From Rostratula benghalensis (Eukaryota; Chordata; Aves; Charadriiformes; Rostratulidae): a stretch of DNA of 64,000 bases. This document shows positions 23,068-35,050 of this stretch, piece by piece; positions within the stretch are counted from its first letter, which is position 1, and each line of letters starts with the position of its first letter. Made by a program: the position numbers and the translations under genes. The DNA lies in NCBI GenBank assembly GCA_013399305.1, contig VXAI01000246.1, positions 485,879 to 549,878 on the forward strand. The letters run 5' to 3'. Below the pieces are notes generated by a model. The model saw only the letters and a program-made list of their open reading frames with translations. It was not told the DNA's origin and ran no database searches.

Positions 23068-24320
23068 AAAAAACCCGAAAAAGTGGGTCAAGTGACTGCA
23101 GAGCTGTGAATCTGGGGGGAGTAAAGGCAGGGAGAGCAGAGAAACGGTGTTTAGGCACGACACAGCTCATCACAGCAGAACAGGGGTCTGCAGCTGATCC
23201 CTGGCTCGATGCTCACTCAAGTGCCTCATGCACAAGTAGGAAGCGACCACGCTGCTGTGTAATTTAGCCTCGTGTTACCTGTGATTCCCTGGCACTAATG
23301 GTAAAGCCCATGAATGATTAAATAAATAGAGCTCCCTTAGTCTATGAGGCAAGAAGTGTTTGTGGAGGAATTCAGTTCCTGAGCAGGCAGAGGAGCCTGG
23401 ACCCAGAGCAGTGTGGTGACAGTGAATTTCATGCCCAAGGTATGTCTGGAGTATGTGATCAGCTGGGCATAGGGCCTGTTGGACAGGGACATCAGGCAGG
23501 CAGATTTAAAGGTGTTATTAAGGACAAAGAACAAAGCTAAATGTTTATTTCATAGAACACAAACTATTACTTCAATACCATAAATTGTTATTTCTGACAT
23601 CCCCGGCTGAGGTGGGCAGACCCACGGCTGTCTCACCTTCTAGCCCTTTGGCCTCTGGTCTTGTCTGGAAAAGGAGGCAATAAAGAACTCTTGAAATGTC
23701 TCTGCGATTTCCTGGGGGGGTGAAGTCTCTTGCGGTGCTGCGCTCCCCCCAGGGCAGGATGCCAAATGATATTTTTCTTAAGAAAGATGAAGTTTTTGGG
23801 CTGAGGCAGCAGAGTTCTGCGAGGCTGTCCGGCAGGGCCACCAAGAGCAGTTGTTGTGAACTTAACATCAAAGTACTGCAAAGTAGCATTAAAATGTTGG
23901 AGAAGTACAAGAAAGGTGTCTTATTTGGTACTCAAACATTTGTAGAAACAAAAGGAGGAGGATGGCAAATGGATATTGAAGAAAAAAGTTCTGGTGCAGG
24001 TGTAGAAACAGCCAGAAAGGAAGGTGTGGGATTTTGTTTTCCCCTTATCTGAAATATCCTCTGTTCCTCTGAGATACAGGACAGATAAGTTTCTGAGAAC
24101 AAAAAGCGTTCCTCTTGGTGACCTTATGGATTTAAGATCTATTTCTAAACCAAATTTTCATAAAAAACCTGCCACACACAATCTCTAGATTAAACCTCTT
24201 TTTATTTTCAGACAGACGTGACCTTTCCTCGCTTTGGATATTAAATATCACAAAACCTGCTGCAATTTAAGCTGAGGATTTTACATTTAAATAAACGTAG
24301 GTTAAAAGTAAAGCCAACTC
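23068..24320. other. Mixed noncoding stretch
   Basis: Nothing recognised. A 118-codon plus-strand frame at 23696-24052 has no domain that I know. The final 250 bp are AT-rich. Confidence 0.4.
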
Positions 24321-24799
24321 CTCTGCAGAATGGGGGCAGATGGGGCTGGGCCAGGAGGATGTGCTCCCCTCCCCAGCTGGTGCCTGTCCCTGCGGGGGGC
24401 TCTGCTCCCCCTCACCCAGCCCCGGGGAGGTGATGGTGATGGCTTTGGCTGCTCTGCTGGGGACAGGAAAGCTCAGCTCCGAGCTTGAGAGAAGGAGCTT
24501 TGGCTGCCAGGCTGCGTACAGTGCTGGGAAGGGGAGGGTGCAGCCAGAGGAACCGCTCCCAGTGCCCCACCAGTGCTACTGGGACAGCCAGGGCCATCCA
24601 AGTGGCTGCAGGGTCAGACCTGGGTGGACAGGCAGGCAGTAGTGATGGGTTTTGCAGAGGGAGAAGAGCAAGTACCACCACCTGGGGTGAGAGTGGTGGT
24701 TTTGAAATGCTTGTGTTCACCAAAAGGGCCATCATTGCGGGGTGGTGGGAAATGCACCTTCATCAGGAGATCTGGCCTTGGCTCTGCTGGAAAATGTGA
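24321..24799. other. GC-rich noncoding stretch
   Basis: Overlapping open frames on both strands without a recognisable product. Confidence 0.4.
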
Positions 24800-25190
24800 A
24801 CTGTTGTGAAACAAAGTTTGTCTAATTCGTAAGAACTTTAAACTTCAGCAGAGTTTTTTTCCCCATCCTTCTCTTTTCAGCTGGAAATGCTTTTTGGCTA
24901 ACAAATGCTTTGCGACAACAAATCAATGCTCTTTGGTGTAACAGAATTAACTCGGCTTGCACAGCTACAGATTTGCTCTTTGATTATTGTCAATAACTAC
25001 TCTCTTCATGGGTGAAATGAAGGATCTCTGCTCATTAACACGTGCTTTAGTGAATGCCATTTATCAGCAAAAGGAAGATAAAAACCTCCAAAAAAAAGGG
25101 GTAAGGGCAGTTTAGATGAAGGTGAATGTTAAAGAACAACAATAAAATAGCGATGAACTAAGCTTGGTTTGAACTGGGAGGGCAATTTAG
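24800..25190. other. AT-rich block, candidate conserved element
   Basis: Repeat-free and CpG-poor, with 'cgacaacaaatcaatgctct', 'gattattgtcaataac' (SOX-like ATTGTC and ACAAT words) and 'ctcattaac'. No coding signal. Confidence 0.32.
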
Positions 25191-25247
25191 AGGCTTCCCC
25201 AAGGCTTTGCTCTCTTGGGTTTTTGGGGTTGGTTGTTTTTTGGTTTG

Positions 25248-25264
25248 TTTTTTTTTTTTTTTTT
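25248..25264 (+). repeat. Poly-T tract
   Basis: Seventeen T after a TTGTTTTTTGG-type run. A homopolymer with no recognisable parent element. Confidence 0.95.
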
Positions 25265-26060
25265 GTCTTGTGCTGGAAATGTTGTGGGAATTGAATGGCT
25301 CACCTGATTTCCAGTCTCCTGCAGCAATAGCTGGGCTTGAGGAGCAGTTGTGGTGCTCCTGCTGAGTGCAGTTACCGCGTTCTTGGGAAGACAGGGTCGA
25401 GAGGAACGGCCACCCTGGGACAGCAGGTTTGGTGGCAGGGGCTTCACCTGGTGGTTTGTGTGTGGTGCTGGGGCTGGGTCCTGCTGTGGGTTAAAGGCAG
25501 CTGAAAAGCAGGAGCTGCTCGTGGCCCCGGGTCGGGTGCAGTGACTGCTCAGAGGAGCTCCAGCAGCTCTGGGAGGGAGATAAAACCTTAATAAGGAGCT
25601 GGAGAGCATCAAACGGAGCGTTTCCCCTCAAATGGATCCACTCTGCACTGTGTGCCAGTGGAGAATAGCGGTCAGCTCGGCTCTGGATGGGACATGTTGG
25701 AAGATGAAGGCCAAGGGGGGGGTCCTGGTCCCAGATTGGGATGGCCCCCATCCCACCCACAAAGCCAGTCTTTCTCCCCGAGGCACCTCCCTGCTGCAGA
25801 GCCTGCAATTCCGCTGGATTGGGGGAATTTCAGCAAAACTGAAGGCAGCGGGTCCCACTGCTGCTCCCTGAGGCCACGCAGCCAGGTTCCCTCCCACGCT
25901 GCACTGCCTGGGGTCTGGGGGGTCACGGGGCTGGGGTCTGAGCAGATGGGAATACCCCAGAAGCCCAGGCGAACCCCAAATTTCCCAACGCATCTATTCA
26001 GGCCACATCAGCGAGTTGCCATGGAGATGTGCTGAGCACGGGCACGATGCTCCAGCGATG
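25265..26060. other. GC-rich noncoding stretch
   Basis: Overlapping frames up to 141 codons, none recognisable. An RFX X-box-like word lies at 26015-26028. Confidence 0.4.
26015..26028 (+). promoter_or_regulatory. RFX X-box-like word
   Basis: GTTGCCATGGAGAT matches the RFX X-box consensus (GTTRCCATGGYAAC) closely in its left half and centre. RFX factors act on ciliary and neural genes. There is no promoter evidence nearby. Confidence 0.2.
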
Positions 26061-27760
26061 GAGTCTCACAGCCAGAGGCATCTGTTAATCTTATTTTTAT
26101 CAATTTTTAAAGAGGGTAAGATGGTGGTATCTCCCCCACCTTCCCCTCTTCTCTCGCAAAAGCTTGGCATCTGCACTTTATTGAGAGCACGGGCTGCAGC
26201 GACTTTGAAAACGAACCCTAACGAACACGAAGCGCTGGCTTGGGGAGCGTGAGCTGTGAGGGATGGAATTTGGTAGCGGGGAGCTGCCACCTTTGACACA
26301 TTCCTCTGGTTTTAACGAGGGGGAGATTGACAGCCCAAGACAGAGGTAAAAGGAAGATGTGCCTTGGCCTTCAGCTGGGGGTGGGGAGGGTCAGTGCTAC
26401 GCCAGGGCCCGCAGTCAGGTCAGGAGGAGGAAACAGAGCTGTTCTTTGTGAAGCTCTGACTCGGTGGATATTTGCAAATGGATCCTTTAATTGGGTTTTG
26501 CTTCCCCTTGTTGTGGTGCGTGGCTCCAGCCCTGCCCGTGCTCCACTAACACGTTCCTGCAGGAGATGGTGGGTCCCCTGTCAGTGCCCAGTGGGGACTG
26601 GGACCACGGCGGGGGGTGGTGGTGTGTGTCACAGAGACTTTTACTGAGGTGTGGGGGGGACATCCAGCCAAAGCACTTCTGTCATTGAAGAAAGAGATAC
26701 CTGGGCAGAGAGGTGTTGAACGTGTTTGGCATCCTCACACAATGGCCCCTGTAGGAGACTATAAATGCAGAGTAGGAGTAGCATTCTGAGGAAGAAATAA
26801 TTATTTAATTCAAAGCAGATATCTGTGTTTTCCTCTTTTACCTGATTGTATTTAGCTAAGTGCCATATGAGTCTCAACAATGGGGAAATTTCCACTTCAG
26901 CTCCGAGCAGACAAAAGCGAGCCTGTCTCTCTCAGGAGTAAATCACGGCTGACTCTGCTGAGGCTATTATAAGTCACTATAAAAACGACACAAAGAAGCA
27001 AGTAGGGTGTGAGCCAAAAACAGCATGGGGGGGAGGAAATAAAGCAAAGTTATGGCCCTTTACCACACACAAAGTACACTTTCCACAGAGATTCCCAAGA
27101 AGAATAGCCCTGAATGCCTTGCTGCGAATTCCGTGATGTTCCTGCTCGCAGGTTATCCTGAGTTCCAGCATCGTGGTGGTGCTTGAAGGTGTTGATTAGG
27201 CTCTGGCCTCACTAAACTGTGCAAACATGGGATGAAAAGCTGCCCTCCCTGGAAGTTCTGGTACTCTGAGCAGAGCCAGAGGCTCTAGGAGCAGAGATGG
27301 AGGCGGCAGTAAAGCAGATGTGGTTTTTAGGGACTGGGTTTGTGTCTGAACAGGACCGTGCTGGGCTGAGCACAGTGTTTATCTCATGGTCATAACCACA
27401 ACCAGGGCAAGGAATTACTCTTTACTCTAAAAAAGGAGGGTCTGCAGCACCCAGAATTATCCTTAAAGGAGTGTTGAGACCAGTACCAGGGCAGGGAGAG
27501 ACTACAACCAGCCAAAGCCCCTGGTCCTCCCCAGTGGCTGGAGCTACTGCTGGGGCTGTCTTGAGCCTGGGTGGTGCAGGGGAGAAGCTGGGCTGGGATG
27601 CTTTGGTAATTAATTAGCACATGCTGAGCCCTAATGACTGCTCCCCAGGACTGAGATAACCTGGGCTAAGGTGTGGGTCTGCGAAGAGGAGCTCTGCTCC
27701 GTGCTCAGACACAAGTATTTCTGTCTTTGCTTGCAGCAAAGTGGACAAAAGTGTTTCTGG
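26061..27760. other. Mixed noncoding stretch
   Basis: AT-rich near 26750-26900, where the minus-strand candidate exon 26842-26900 lies. The rest holds no recognisable feature. Confidence 0.4.
26842..26900 (-). other. Candidate minus-strand exon, 59 bp
   Basis: Minus-strand acceptor tract ggctcgcttttgtctgctcggag precedes it, and it ends AATCAG followed by GTAAAA. One frame is open (EVEISPLLRLIWHLAKYNQ). The acceptor is moderate and the peptide is unrecognised. Confidence 0.15.
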
Positions 27761-28030
27761 AACCCGACAGGATTCACTCTGGAACACATAATGCAGAAAT
27801 ATGAGAGTCGTTTGCTTGAGTATTACCTAATCGTGGAGCTAAACTGAGCTGTGTGATGATATGGGTACATTTTTTACATGAGTAATCTGCAAAGAAGATG
27901 CTCTACATAAATGTCACCTGATTTTGTTCTGATTTAGTCCCCTTTATTTATTGCGCTGCTGTACCTGTTTATTATTTTGCATTTCTCTTCCTGGCATTTT
28001 ACCTCCCTGCCCCTGCCGATCCTCCAGCAG
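27761..28030. other. AT-rich block, candidate conserved element
   Basis: Repeat-free and CpG-poor, with 'cataatgcag', 'tattacctaatcg' and 'tttattattttgcatttc'. No frame. Confidence 0.3.
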
Positions 28031-28399
28031 GACCTCCAGGGGAGGACACCCGAGCACCTTCGTGTCATTCTCTGCTTTGGTAGGGAAGTAGGAGTGGGAA
28101 TGCAGAGAAAATAGATGCTAAGAAAGCTGTGACTGGAGGGAACCTGCCTCTCCCCAGGCTGTCCTGCTCCAGTCCAGCACCAGTGTCACAGTGTGATGGC
28201 AAGGGACGTGGCTGGTGGGCATGTGGCTTGGCAGAGGCTGCCCAGGGTGGCCCAGCACAGCCCCTGGGCCAGCTGGGAGCTGCTGCTGTAGTGGGGGTCG
28301 GGGGTCTCATCCTGCTGCTGTCCTGGGCACCGGCCACCACTTCACTGGGGACAAGGAGGTTCCCTGCAATGGGTGGAGGCGGCTCCGCTCTGAGCAACG

Positions 28400-28990
28400 T
28401 TTGCTGTTGGCAATTTATCAGACATAATTACACCAATTAGCCCACAGATGCAGCTCCGGCTCCTGGAAGGCTTTATGACCTGACAATACATCTCTGCTGG
28501 GCAGAGAAGCACAACCCTTTTCCCTCAGATTATTGCAAACTAATCAGCCCGGGTGAGAAGTTTACAGTTTAGCACCCAGCTTGGGATTTGGGTTATAAAT
28601 GCTTCGGTTTGTTGCTGTTTTAGTGGCCCCGCTTTGCAGACTGATATCAATCCTCATTCAAATCAAAGTCCTTTTCACACATGCTCCAGTGAAGTGGAAT
28701 TTTCTGCAAAATAAGGTGTTATTAACCTAGCTCTGCTCTTCCCGGCGAGGAACGAGCCCTGCCACTGAAACCATTCCTCACCAATGAACCCGCTTAAATA
28801 GTGATTAGCAGACCTTCCAGCAGCAAGAAAAACGCAAAACCTGTGACCTTTCGAGCTCTCTGCTGCAGTGCCTTTTAAATATGTAAGAGTATTTTCGATT
28901 TCTCTTTCCTGAATTTCAGCAAACAGTGATTTTTATATTTTTTATTATAGCTCTTCTCGTCAGCACGTCGCTTTTTTGACTTCTCTATTT
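28400..28990. other. AT-moderate block, candidate conserved element
   Basis: Contains 'gacataattacaccaattag' (28421-28440) with paired TAATT cores. No coding signal. The preceding interval 28031-28399 is GC-rich with no feature seen. Confidence 0.28.
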
Positions 28991-29780
28991 CTGTTTACTC
29001 TTCTCTTTCAGCTTCTCTGCTCCATCTTGAAGGGATACTATTCTGGGACCAGATCTGGTCCATCTAGCAGCCCAAATTCCCACCCCGATAGCCCTGGTGT
29101 TGGTGTGGGTTGGCTGGGGCCACGCTGTGGGTTGAATTAGGGCAATGATATCATTGCATGAAGCCCAAAAGTGTGGGTGCTGCCAGGGTTACCCCAAACC
29201 AGCAGGAGTCACCAGGGGCTGGAATGGGCTGATAATAATTTGGGTTTTATCTGCATTAGGGCCCCTTCCTGCTGCCCCGCAGCACTCACTGGAAAATAGA
29301 AGCATTGGTGCATGGGGAAACATTTGTAATTTAAAAATTGTTCCCATTTCGGCAAGCTAAAAAAGAAACAGCACTTTTATTTTAAGAATTGTCAGGATTT
29401 TCTTGATGATGATTTCCCTCTCTTGCCACAGTCTAACATGAAATGAATAAATGCTTTCTCCTGCCTTTTTCTTCTCAATAACTTCTAAATTCTTAGAGAA
29501 AAAGGAAAATGTGATGGGAATCCTCCTTTTTCTCCCTCTAGCCCTACTCATTGTGGTGCATTCTTTCAGTAATAAACCAAGGGGAAAATTGGGGAGAGCG
29601 ATACCAAGTTGCAGAGGGTTTTTTTCCCCCAACGATCCAAAAGAAAAAGAAAAATGCTCATTTCCATCAAAGCTCTCAGTCTTTAATCCAGAACATTATT
29701 TTTGGTGTGGAAGAGGTTGCTTTCAGCTGGGACCAGTTTTTCTTAGGGAAAAATATTAATTAGCTCCCTGTTTTAACCAG
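28991..29780. other. Mixed noncoding stretch
   Basis: GC-moderate to about 29330, then AT-rich. No recognisable feature. Confidence 0.4.
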
Positions 29781-30470
29781 AGAGGTAGAGGGGAAGGAGA
29801 CATTCTGCATGGGTGATGCTGCGGCTGGGTGAGTGCAGGAGCAGCAGCAGATAATGATGAGTTGTGGCATCATCATCTGGGTCCTCTGCCCACTCCTCCC
29901 CGAGCAGGGAGCAGCCCTTTCCAGCCACGAAATCCCAATGCTGGTGCCCCCAGGGGCAGGAATTGTGCTTTGTGGAACACTGCAGGGGCGAACTCTGCTT
30001 TTGTGTTTGCCATCACTAAATTCAGGGGTAGGAAGCAGGACGTGTGCTGCCTGCAGCAGGGGCTGCTGCCCTCCAGAGTCGGGGGCAGCATCTTCACCTA
30101 CTGCTTGCACCTCCCCTCCAAGAGCATCCTCCAACCTCCTCCTGCCTCTCCACATCCCACAGCTCGGCTCTGACTGACACTTTGGTGACCTGTACCAAGG
30201 GCAGCCCACGAGAGCTGGGAGGGATGCCCTGGGGAGGGATGCCCTGGGGAGGGATGCCCTGGGGAGGGATGCCCTGGGGAGGGATGCCCTGGGGAGGGAT
30301 GCTGCTTCCCATGGTCCAAGCTGCTTTGTCTCCATCTGCTTCATATCCTCATCTGCTAGAGGGAGCTTTAATTACTGACCACATCGTGTTTTCTGTGGGT
30401 CAGGGAGGGCTGGGTGTGGGACTGGTTGGTGCCTGGGAGGTGTGGGGGAAGCAGGATGCAGGTACCTGAA
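29781..30470. other. GC-rich noncoding stretch with minisatellite
   Basis: Contains the 15-bp tandem repeat at 30221-30300. The 194-codon minus frame (29760-30344) and the 141-codon plus frame (30044-30469) owe part of their length to the repeat, whose 15-bp unit keeps phase. Confidence 0.45.
30221..30300 (+). repeat. 15-bp minisatellite, 5.3 copies
   Basis: The unit GGGATGCCCTGGGGA repeats five times without a mismatch, plus five bases of a sixth copy. The identity of the copies implies recent expansion or ongoing homogenisation. The unit length is a multiple of three, so open frames run through it (GMPWG on plus, GHPSP on minus), but there is no evidence of translation. Confidence 0.97.
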
Positions 30471-30479
30471 CTGCTCTTG

Positions 30480-30960
30480 TGAAGAAGAGCTTACATCAGA
30501 GCAAAGAACTAACAGCTATAATTATTAGCTTTAAAAATTCTAAAACTCTGAAGGGAGAAGAAAGTTTCAGCATAAACCAGAAAGCTCTGTTGTAGGTATT
30601 GACACAGTCCCTTACCCTTGTACGTTGTCATAAACAAGGACGTGATAATTAGATATTTTTTTAAGGGACAAAATTATTTTATTTGCTTCCCTGCCAGTTT
30701 TCATGAGACCATCAGTCATCCCCTGCACAGATAAGATTTCTTATGCTCACTGACAGGATAAATTATATGGTTCTCATCCAGCAAATCAGCATTACTGTGC
30801 AACATTATCTCTTGCAAAGCGATGTCTGAGAAAATCATAAATTCTGTCCAGGTTTATTAGATCTGTCTTTTATTCACATATTTATTTTATCGCAAGCTGA
30901 GGTGCATTTTTTCCCCCTAATTATTAATCATATTAATAAGGACAGGGCAAGGGGGAGGGA
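30480..30960. other. AT-rich block, candidate conserved element with TAAT cluster
   Basis: A clear AT-rich, repeat-free block. It has 'gctataattattagctt' at about 30512-30528 and 'cctaattattaatcatatta' at 30917-30936, each stacking several homeodomain cores. 'gcagataagatttc' (30728-30741) holds a GATA site. Strongly enhancer-like in composition. Confidence 0.38.
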
Positions 30961-32579
30961 TGTGGTTTTCTGTAAAACAAAACCACTGCAGTGATGTTTT
31001 GAGTGTGTGTGTGGGGTTTTCATTGGCGGGTGCTGTGAAGTGTGACCGTGGGGATGTTGTGGCCATCGGTGTGGAGGTGACATGGTGACAGACCCGGTGT
31101 TGAGCACTCATAGGGGGGAGTTGAGGAGCTGTTCTGCTGTGCTGTGTGGGGTTCAGGTGGGGAGGAGGGAGAGGGGTACCCCCTGCTTTGCCTGGGCAAG
31201 TGTTGGGCATCCCCGGTGTCACCGGGCCTTTGGCACAGCCTTGGGAGAATTTTAGACTTTCCAAACTCAGAGCTCGTTGTTTTTGACAATCCAGGTTGTT
31301 GAGATGACTATTAATTATTGGCTTCCAGCTCTTCCCCCTGTGCTAACCCTGCAGATCCCCACAGATAAGCTTTGCAGTGGGGGGAAAAAGGGGATTTCTC
31401 CCCGCCATTCCCTGTGGGCTCTTTTTTTTTATCAAGGAGGAAGCTGGTGGATCCTAGTGCTGGTGTCTGAGACCGCCAAAACAAAACGTGTGTGTGATGG
31501 AGACAGGATGCTGTGGAGAGCTGTAAATGTCACTGCGAGTCAAGAGCCTGCCATAAAGGGAAAGGCTCAAAAATGAGATTGAGAAGCCAAACTGGGGTTG
31601 ATTTGAAGCCCGGTGACAGAGGCAGAAGGTGCTGTCCCTCCAGGGTGAGGATTTCTGTGAAGCAGAACTTTGCTCAGGTCGAGCTTGGGGGCTGCCATGG
31701 CTCCTGATGCAGCTGGAACTGGGGTGTGCTGAGACGTGGGAGCCCCCAGCGCTTCCCATCCCAGCGGAGGAGCTGCTGCCTCCCATCAGACACTGGTCCT
31801 GATGGGGAAATAGTGGCTTCCAGGTGTGCAATGGTACTCGTGTTAGGTGGGAGCTGCCACTGAGTTTATTGACTGAGTAAGTGGCTGGGCACAGGGGCTT
31901 TGTGGTGTTTTCCACACACGGGTGTGTAATTCAGCATCCTTCCATTCTCCCAGACTCATCAGAAGCTCGGAGGAATGAGGCTGGGTACGTGGGCTGGGGT
32001 GAGCCAGGCTGAATTATCATTGAAGTTATTGATTGAAGAGTGGGAAAAATAACATTAGAGCCTGGATCTCCTTTTATTCCGTTAGAGAGAGGGGGGAAAA
32101 AACCCCCCATTTTCTTAAACTGTGAGTCGATAAATAATTGTTTGTGACTTTTATGTGTTCTGATGATGGTATTGTGTAGCTCTGAGGCATTTTTGGAAGG
32201 AGTACAGCATTCTTGGCCTGCGGAGGGGTAAAAGCTTTCAGATCATCAGCTTGGTTAATGTGGAAAGGAGGAACCTGGGTGTCTTTAAAGCAAAGAAAAT
32301 CTCTTTGGTGGGACACAGGGAACAGAGGTAATGGGAGCAACTTGTCAGCCGCGGGCACAGGTTAGACCCCAGGACCAAAGGACTGCTAGTTCTGCTGTCC
32401 TCACCCAGTTTGGGGGTGCACTTGCTGTCCTTGGGAATGCTGGAGGGGCTGTGGTGCCCCGAGGGGCTGTACATCTGGCACCCAGATGTGGGGTCTCCAT
32501 TTCCTCTGTCACCCCTGAGCCCCCTGGGTCATGGACCCTAAGTGACAGCCTGGCCCCAGGTGTAGTTTATCCAGCAAAG
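30961..32579. other. Mixed noncoding stretch
   Basis: GC-moderate with overlapping frames up to 153 codons and no domain. A short TG repeat lies at about 31002-31012. Confidence 0.4.
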
Positions 32580-33170
32580 TAAAATCTTCCTCTGCAGACA
32601 TTTTTATGAAGGAATGGATTATTTACTAATTTGGTTGTATTAAACTGAGCAAGTGGCAGAGGCAGACTTCAGGTTTATTGAATACTCAGAAATTTTCACT
32701 TTACTCAATGCTCGCTGTTTTAGGCTTAGGTTCTGGGACTGGCAGCCCAGGTACCACGAGGCTGTGTCCTCTCCCTGATCAGTCTTCTGACATTTTTCAG
32801 GAAGCTCTGCATCTTCTAGCACAAGTGAGTTTAATTTTGTAATTAAATTAATCTTTCATTTTGTGCCAAAGAAAATTTGCTTTTCAATAACGTATCTCGG
32901 AAAAGAACTGATTTCTCTTATTTCTCTCAATTCCCACAAAGTGAACAGTGGAACCATTTACTGTGATTAAATTAATCACTGAGCAGAAATCTGTGTGTAA
33001 TAGTCTGCCACCAAAGCAGTCACTAATGATTTTAAGCATTTTATTCTCGGGGTCAGCAATTCCTCACCCCTCCGGGCTGCAATGAAGGGGCTGTCGGGCT
33101 CCTTGCGGCGAAGTCTCTCTCATTAAATGAGAGAGGGGTATTTTTAAGGATGTCAGGGTCAGAACAGGTC
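32580..33170. other. AT-rich block, candidate conserved element
   Basis: Repeat-free. It has 'tttgtaattaaattaatctt' at 32836-32855 and 'gtgattaaattaatcact' at 32962-32979, two homeodomain-rich words sharing TTAAATTAATC. A 10-bp inverted repeat lies at 33115-33135. Confidence 0.35.
33115..33135 (+). repeat. Perfect inverted repeat, 10-bp arms, 1-nt spacer
   Basis: CTCTCTCATT, one A, then AATGAGAGAG. It is near-perfectly palindromic DNA, so it suits a dimeric protein site better than an RNA hairpin, since the loop is too short. Confidence 0.9.
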
Positions 33171-33339
33171 AGAACATTTCAACAGCAGAGAGCCAGGGGA
33201 GGCCCAGGAGATCAGGAACGCTCTCGGCTCCGGCGTGCACAGCCTCGCCGTGCCCTGCGTGTGCCGGGGCCGGGCACCGTGGTGTGCCAGGGTTAGGTGT
33301 CACGAGCCAGGGTTGGCTGTGGTCTTGCAACCCCTGCAG

Positions 33340-33393
33340 CTCTGCCCCGTGCTGTTTGCTGCTCTTCCCTTTGGTTTGCTCGAGCAGCATCAG
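33340..33393 (+). other. Candidate exon, 54 bp
   Basis: Follows an acceptor ending cttgcaacccctgcag (33324-33339) and ends CATCAG followed by GTGAGA. It is 18 codons in the open frame LCPVLFAALPFGLLEQHQ. It lies just downstream of a CpG-rich patch. The acceptor is fair and the peptide unrecognised. Confidence 0.15.
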
Positions 33394-34114
33394 GTGAGAA
33401 ATCAGGCCCATGGGAGTTGTCCTGTCCATGCTTCAGGAGAGACGGGGACCGTCCCCAACTGGGGACAGGGACTGGGATAAGCAGTGTTTTGCAGCCAGTG
33501 CTGTTAAGGTGAGGCATGGAAAGGCCTGTCATCTCGTTTTCGAGGAGCAATGCTCTCCTGCTTCTTCTGACTGGCAGAGTTGGAGATAAAATTGTTTCTT
33601 AGAAACAGGCACGAGATTTGAACTGACGTTCCCTGAGAAGATGAATTCTGCAGTTAATTTCCCAACGTGTGCGGGTTGAGCTGCATAGTAAATGAGTGAG
33701 GCTAACGAAGAGCAGAGCCTGAGTTTTCATTAAGTTCCAGCTTTACTCCATTTGTGCAGTGCCCTGACTGCAGAATGTCTCCACCCCACTGCCCTCAGGA
33801 GCCCATGGGGACTGGGGGGATTTTCAGGAGCTCATGGAACTGCAGCCTGGTTCAGTTTTGTAGACACTTTGTTCATTTACCAAAGTGATGAGCATTTTTA
33901 AAAGACACCCCAAGCACTGCACGTGGAGAAGAGGAAGCCAGACCTGGGCTCTGCTCTGGTTTCTCCAGGAGCTGCCCAGTTCTGGTGCTGGGGCACGGCT
34001 GAGCACCAGGAGATGCTGGAGCAGTGATCTCTCACTCCCAGCCTTTTGAGGTACAAAAATAATGTCACTGTGTCTCTCATCACCTGCTTCATCAGTGTCA
34101 ATGACACTCACCCA

Positions 34115-34136
34115 CTCCTCCTCCTCCTCCTCCTCC
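34115..34136 (+). repeat. CTC trinucleotide repeat
   Basis: About seven CTC units. Simple repeat. Confidence 0.9.
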
Positions 34137-34978
34137 CTGGCACAGTTAAATAACAGACAGCTCTGTCACCCAGAGGGCTCTGGTTCTGCTGGTCCCACAC
34201 CTTGGGGTGATGCACGTGATCAAAACAGCCTTTGGAGCCAGCACAGTGGGGTTCCCGGTGCCAAGAGAGGTCCTGGCTTGGCTTCTGGGGGTCTGGGTTC
34301 TTTTGGGGGGCTGTCCTTGCAGATGCTGGGGACTACATGGAGCTGGAGATCACTGAGGGAACAAACCCCATCTTCTTGCTCCTGTGTGAAGCCGAGCTGG
34401 GAGTTGGGGTTTGAGGCTCAAAGCAGTGCCTGGCCTTGATCTCAGCCACAGAATGAATTTCAGCAGCACAAAACCAATGCGTGGTGGGTTTTCAGCCTTG
34501 GTAAAGACTGGAAACCATGCAGGGACCCTGATGGGAGGGAGGGATAGGACTTGTGCTCTGGCAGCATCCTTTTCCTGCCCTGAAGGCTCTGCATGTTCAT
34601 CCACCACAGGGGAATCTGCAGGAGCTTGAGTCCATCTCAGCCACAGTTTTTCTTCCTGGCACTTTGAAGACCGAGAGCTGCTGGGAGGGGTGACAGTCCC
34701 TGGTTTTACATCATTTAACACCAAGGGGCATCTCTAGGCTGGGAGAGGTTTGTCCCAAAGGCTCTCACAAACACTTATTGCCCGAATTCTCACTCATGAG
34801 CTGTTCCCATCTCAAGGGAGGGTGAGGGATAACAAAGAGAAGTCCCAAGATACAAGGCAGTTGAAGGGAGGAAGTCATTCTCTAACTCAGGAGAGCGTTG
34901 TGAAGGTCGTTGCATTAAGTATAGAAATAAATTCTTGCATATTTATTATTTCCCATACCTTGTTTATATCACCATTAC

Positions 34979-35050
34979 CTGTGCGGTATGTTTTATTACT
35001 ACCAAGTGACTAATCTCTTGATGCTTCATTATTTTGCTAGATTTATATGA
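34979..35050 (-). other. Candidate minus-strand exon, 72 bp
   Basis: Minus-strand acceptor tract aattatttttattgtcag precedes it, and it ends GCACAG followed by GTAATG. It is 24 codons, open in the first frame (SYKSSKIMKHQEISH...). It overlaps the plus-strand candidate 35041-35076, so at most one is likely to be real. Confidence 0.15.

Larger units (their letters stand above)
33171..34880. other. GC-rich noncoding stretch
   Basis: CpG-rich near 33215-33290. It contains the candidate exon 33340-33393 and a CTC repeat at 34115-34136. Open frames are short and unrecognised. Confidence 0.4.

Noticed and set aside
29760..30344. 194-codon minus-strand frame with repeated GHPSP motif
   Set aside because: The repetition comes from the 15-bp minisatellite, whose unit is a multiple of three; plus-strand frames are also open through it.
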